From assembly GCA_902769525.1 (NCBI GenBank), contig CACXPG010000004.1, positions 147,866-211,865 of the forward strand: DNA of 64,000 nucleotides, given 5' to 3'. The stretch is from an uncultured Bacteroidia bacterium. GTDB taxonomy: Bacteria; Bacteroidota; Bacteroidia; Bacteroidales; UBA932. The position numbers and the translations under genes were made by a program. A model generated the notes under the pieces. That model was given only the letters and a program-made list of their open reading frames with translations, ran no database searches and had not been told where the DNA came from. Below are positions 62,128-64,000 of the stretch, piece after piece (positions within the stretch are counted from its first letter, which is position 1; each line of letters starts with the position of its first letter).

Positions 62128-64000
62128 TGATTTGAGCACTTTCTTGAGTTCTTCTCCCAGAGAAGTGTTGTAACCCTGAGAGTAATAGACAATCCTGCCG
62201 AAGCTGTCGCAGAGAGCTATTACAGGCAGAATTGCCCCTTCCTTTTTGCAGCCATTCATCAGCATCATCATCACTTCACCGTCTTTATCCGTGCCCGTTA
62301 TAAGCCCGTTGATATTCTGCGGCTGAGCCTGACCCAATGCCACAATTTTGAGTTCTTTCTTGTTTATGGCATCGGCGATAGCAGTCAACTGCCTCACTGC
62401 GTGGGTGGTAGGCTCATCCTTATACCCCAGGCAGCAAACCAGGAAATACCCCCTGCCAGTCTGGCTGAGTATGGAAACTTCTTTCCCATCCTTCAGGAAC
62501 TTCATTTCAGGATTCATTGATCCGATGACCGAAACCTTGTTGTCAGCCTTGCGGAGAACAAAGTTCACCTCCGTTGTCTTGTTCTCCTCAATCGGGAAGA
62601 ATTCTATATGAGTTAGTACACTTCCATCTGCCATACGATTCCCTGTTGTCAGCATATAATATCCGCAGTCCAGAGCATAAGACGGTGTGAACATCTTGCT
62701 GAAAGGAATGTCAACATTCTCGTCCAGGGCCAGTTGCACAGCCTTGCTGCCATCAACCTTGGATATGGAGAAATGCTTGTAATACAATGGATCTGACTTG
62801 TCGCGATTAATAGCAACAAGATTTCCTTGTGGAGCCTTCACTCCTGTATGGAGGTCTATCCACTCATCTCCCTGCTTGTACTGGGCCTTGCCGGTGGCTT
62901 CGTCAATTCTTGCGCTAAAACCTCTGGCTCTACATAATGCGACAAAGAATATGTCCTTTGAAAGCGGATCCGCCTTACGACTATCTTTTACGAATACAGG
63001 AGGAATCCTAAGACTCTGGGGATTGCCTGTGCTGTCAGTCTCAATATTATCTTCTGTCCACTTGGCTATATCAATCGGAGACTTAAAATCCTGGAACTCC
63101 GGAATAAGAGAAAGTTCCATAAAATATGGGTAAAGAAATTCCTGTTCAACCCTTGGACAATCTCTCCATTTGTCAAATGGAATCTCTGAGTGGGCCAAAG
63201 CATCCCTCAACACCTCAAACGTGACATCATTTTTGTCTTTCTCAGATAATGAGGCTATTATTTTTTCCGTTAATATTACAGCCTCCCTATTTTTTTGCTT
63301 ATCATACAAATATCTGTCTAAAGCTGAAAAAGCAGGATTATACTTTAACCTGCGCTCACGCAACTCATTCTCAACATCAAACATTCTTTTGTTCTCAGCG
63401 ATTTCCTCCTCTGTGGCTGATGAAGGAATAGGATTTTCAGTTGGTGGAACTATTTCAAAATCAAAGGAATAAGATTCTCCTATCTTTTTGTCCAGAACAA
63501 TCTCTATTTCCTCTTTGCCATCAACATCCTTGAGAGATGCGGAAATGTTGCCGAAATCCATCAAAATCACACTATCCTTTGAGGCCTTTGCAACTCCGAA
63601 TAAATCATCTTTGGATGCCACAACTAGCATATCGCCTACACCTGTAGTCAGAGAGGCATTTCCGCGAGAATCTGTCTTGTAAGTGGCTACAGTATAGAAC
63701 TCTGCATAGTTGTAGATCTTGAATGAAACCTCAGCACCTTCAACAGGTTTCCCGGCTTTATCCACAACTTTTACAAATCTCTTTGCCACAGGAACATAAT
63801 TGCCGGTAACGTTGATTTCGGTATAGGCCGGAGTTCTCAGTATGACTTCTTCAGGGCCGTTGTAATCTTTGCCGAAAACCTTTGTATGCAGAAGCATAGC
63901 CCTGGAGACAGGAGCGTTGAACCAAGCCATGTCCAGCTTAGGTTCAGGTTCGCAGGCTCCTATGAAATGCCACTTGCCGTCATCCGAGATGGCTTCCACC
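62119..64000 (-). CDS. Transglutaminase-fold protein, 5' end outside the window
   Basis: At least 626 residues, running off the right edge. The first residues (DGKWHFIGACEPEPKLDMAWFNAPVSRAML) match the region after the transglutaminase catalytic domain in Bacteroidota proteins. Next is a carboxypeptidase-regulatory-like domain (KPVEGAEVSFKIYNYAEFY) and a C-terminal thioredoxin-like domain (SQTGRGYFLVCCLGYKDEP). The internal Met at 63999 is not a credible start. Its 3' end overlaps cutC by 9 bp. Confidence 0.75.
   Translation of the reverse strand, partial: VEAISDDGKWHFIGACEPEPKLDMAWFNAPVSRAMLLHTKVFGKDYNGPEEVILRTPAYTEINVTGNYVPVAKRFVKVVDKAGKPVEGAEVSFKIYNYAEFYTVATYKTDSRGNASLTTGVGDMLVVASKDDLFGVAKASKDSVILMDFGNISASLKDVDGKEEIEIVLDKKIGESYSFDFEIVPPTENPIPSSATEEEIAENKRMFDVENELRERRLKYNPAFSALDRYLYDKQKNREAVILTEKIIASLSEKDKNDVTFEVLRDALAHSEIPFDKWRDCPRVEQEFLYPYFMELSLIPEFQDFKSPIDIAKWTEDNIETDSTGNPQSLRIPPVFVKDSRKADPLSKDIFFVALCRARGFSARIDEATGKAQYKQGDEWIDLHTGVKAPQGNLVAINRDKSDPLYYKHFSISKVDGSKAVQLALDENVDIPFSKMFTPSYALDCGYYMLTTGNRMADGSVLTHIEFFPIEENKTTEVNFVLRKADNKVSVIGSMNPEMKFLKDGKEVSILSQTGRGYFLVCCLGYKDEPTTHAVRQLTAIADAINKKELKIVALGQAQPQNINGLITGTDKDGEVMMMLMNGCKKEGAILPVIALCDSFGRIVYYSQGYNTSLGEELKKVLKSLE

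Larger units (their letters stand above)
1311..63402. repeat. Dispersed octamer ATCGCTGA (21 exact copies)
   Basis: Exact copies: plus strand at 1311, 10181, 15452, 20792, 21387, 28817, 33022, 36340, 44863, 46168, 50013, 58271, 59816; minus strand (as TCAGCGAT) at 4386, 18871, 19332, 22693, 35886, 48012, 48235, 63395. A purine follows in 20 of 21, giving ATCGCTGAR. Counts by eye; one or two may be missed. Confidence 0.75.

Overview
The window is a stretch of chromosome from a member of the Bacteroidota, most likely an anaerobic gut-type Bacteroidales. Base composition looks close to 50% G+C by eye. The assignment rests on promoters of the Bacteroidota form (-33 TTTG, about 19-21 bp, -7 TAnnTTTG), poor Shine-Dalgarno sequences, lipoproteins with SSC-type lipoboxes, the long Bacteroidota-type PurF and PurL, gyrA followed by a TPR gene, an RRM RNA-binding protein, and pyruvate phosphate dikinase next to the [FeFe]-hydrogenase maturase HydF. 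There is no rRNA, so I cannot go below order. I see no prophage, insertion sequence or CRISPR array.

Layout. 1-4.2 kb: end of a nucleotide-sugar dehydrogenase gene, a sugar MFS transporter and a phosphohexomutase (minus strand). 4.3-6.7 kb: purF and an RRM protein. 6.7-13.4 kb: TPR lipoprotein-like gene and gyrA (minus), then divergent clpC. 13.4-14.4 kb: tRNA-Lys and an orphan gene. 14.5-21.8 kb: a surface-polysaccharide operon on the minus strand (lipoprotein, rfbA, rfbC, rfbD, rfbB, fsa-like transaldolase, Wzx-type flippase, GT2). 21.9-24.8 kb: M48 lipoprotein protease, YbaK-type deacylase, tRNA-Val, folC. 25-32.1 kb: purL, PIN-PhoH, a DUF4153-like membrane protein. 32.2-32.9 kb: a VapC/RHH toxin-antitoxin pair. 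33-37.1 kb: ppdK and hydF. 37.2-38.8 kb: small membrane protein, an AAA ATPase of the Bacteroidota orphan type, tRNA-Arg. 38.8-42.4 kb: yceD-rpmF-fabH and typA. 42.4-47.2 kb: guaA, phzF-like, and on the other strand ftsE-like, nth, xerD. 47.3-55.2 kb: a large TPR protein, an outer-membrane barrel, gyrB (interrupted) and an M23/LysM envelope peptidase. 55.2-60 kb: a serine-palmitoyltransferase-like enzyme plus SDR, then a minus-strand set of menaquinone methyltransferase, ROK kinase and 2-hydroxyacid dehydrogenase. 60-64 kb: two lipoproteins, tRNA-Leu, cutC and part of a transglutaminase-fold protein.

Most genes are housekeeping: purine synthesis (purF, purL, guaA), topology (gyrA, gyrB), translation (rpmF, typA, four tRNAs), lipid and envelope work (fabH, SPT-like/SDR, rhamnose and polysaccharide export), and anaerobic carbon metabolism (ppdK, hydF). 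The most unusual observations are a 9-mer, ATCGCTGAR, whose octamer core occurs 21 times in 64 kb against about 2 expected, on both strands, in all reading frames and often at gene ends; a gyrB gene that lacks about 20-24 codons in its TOPRIM domain and carries a stop at the junction; an alanine at the quinolone-determining serine of GyrA; a cysteine-rich insert in the phosphohexomutase; and a terminator hairpin written into the coding end of the vapC toxin gene on the opposite strand.
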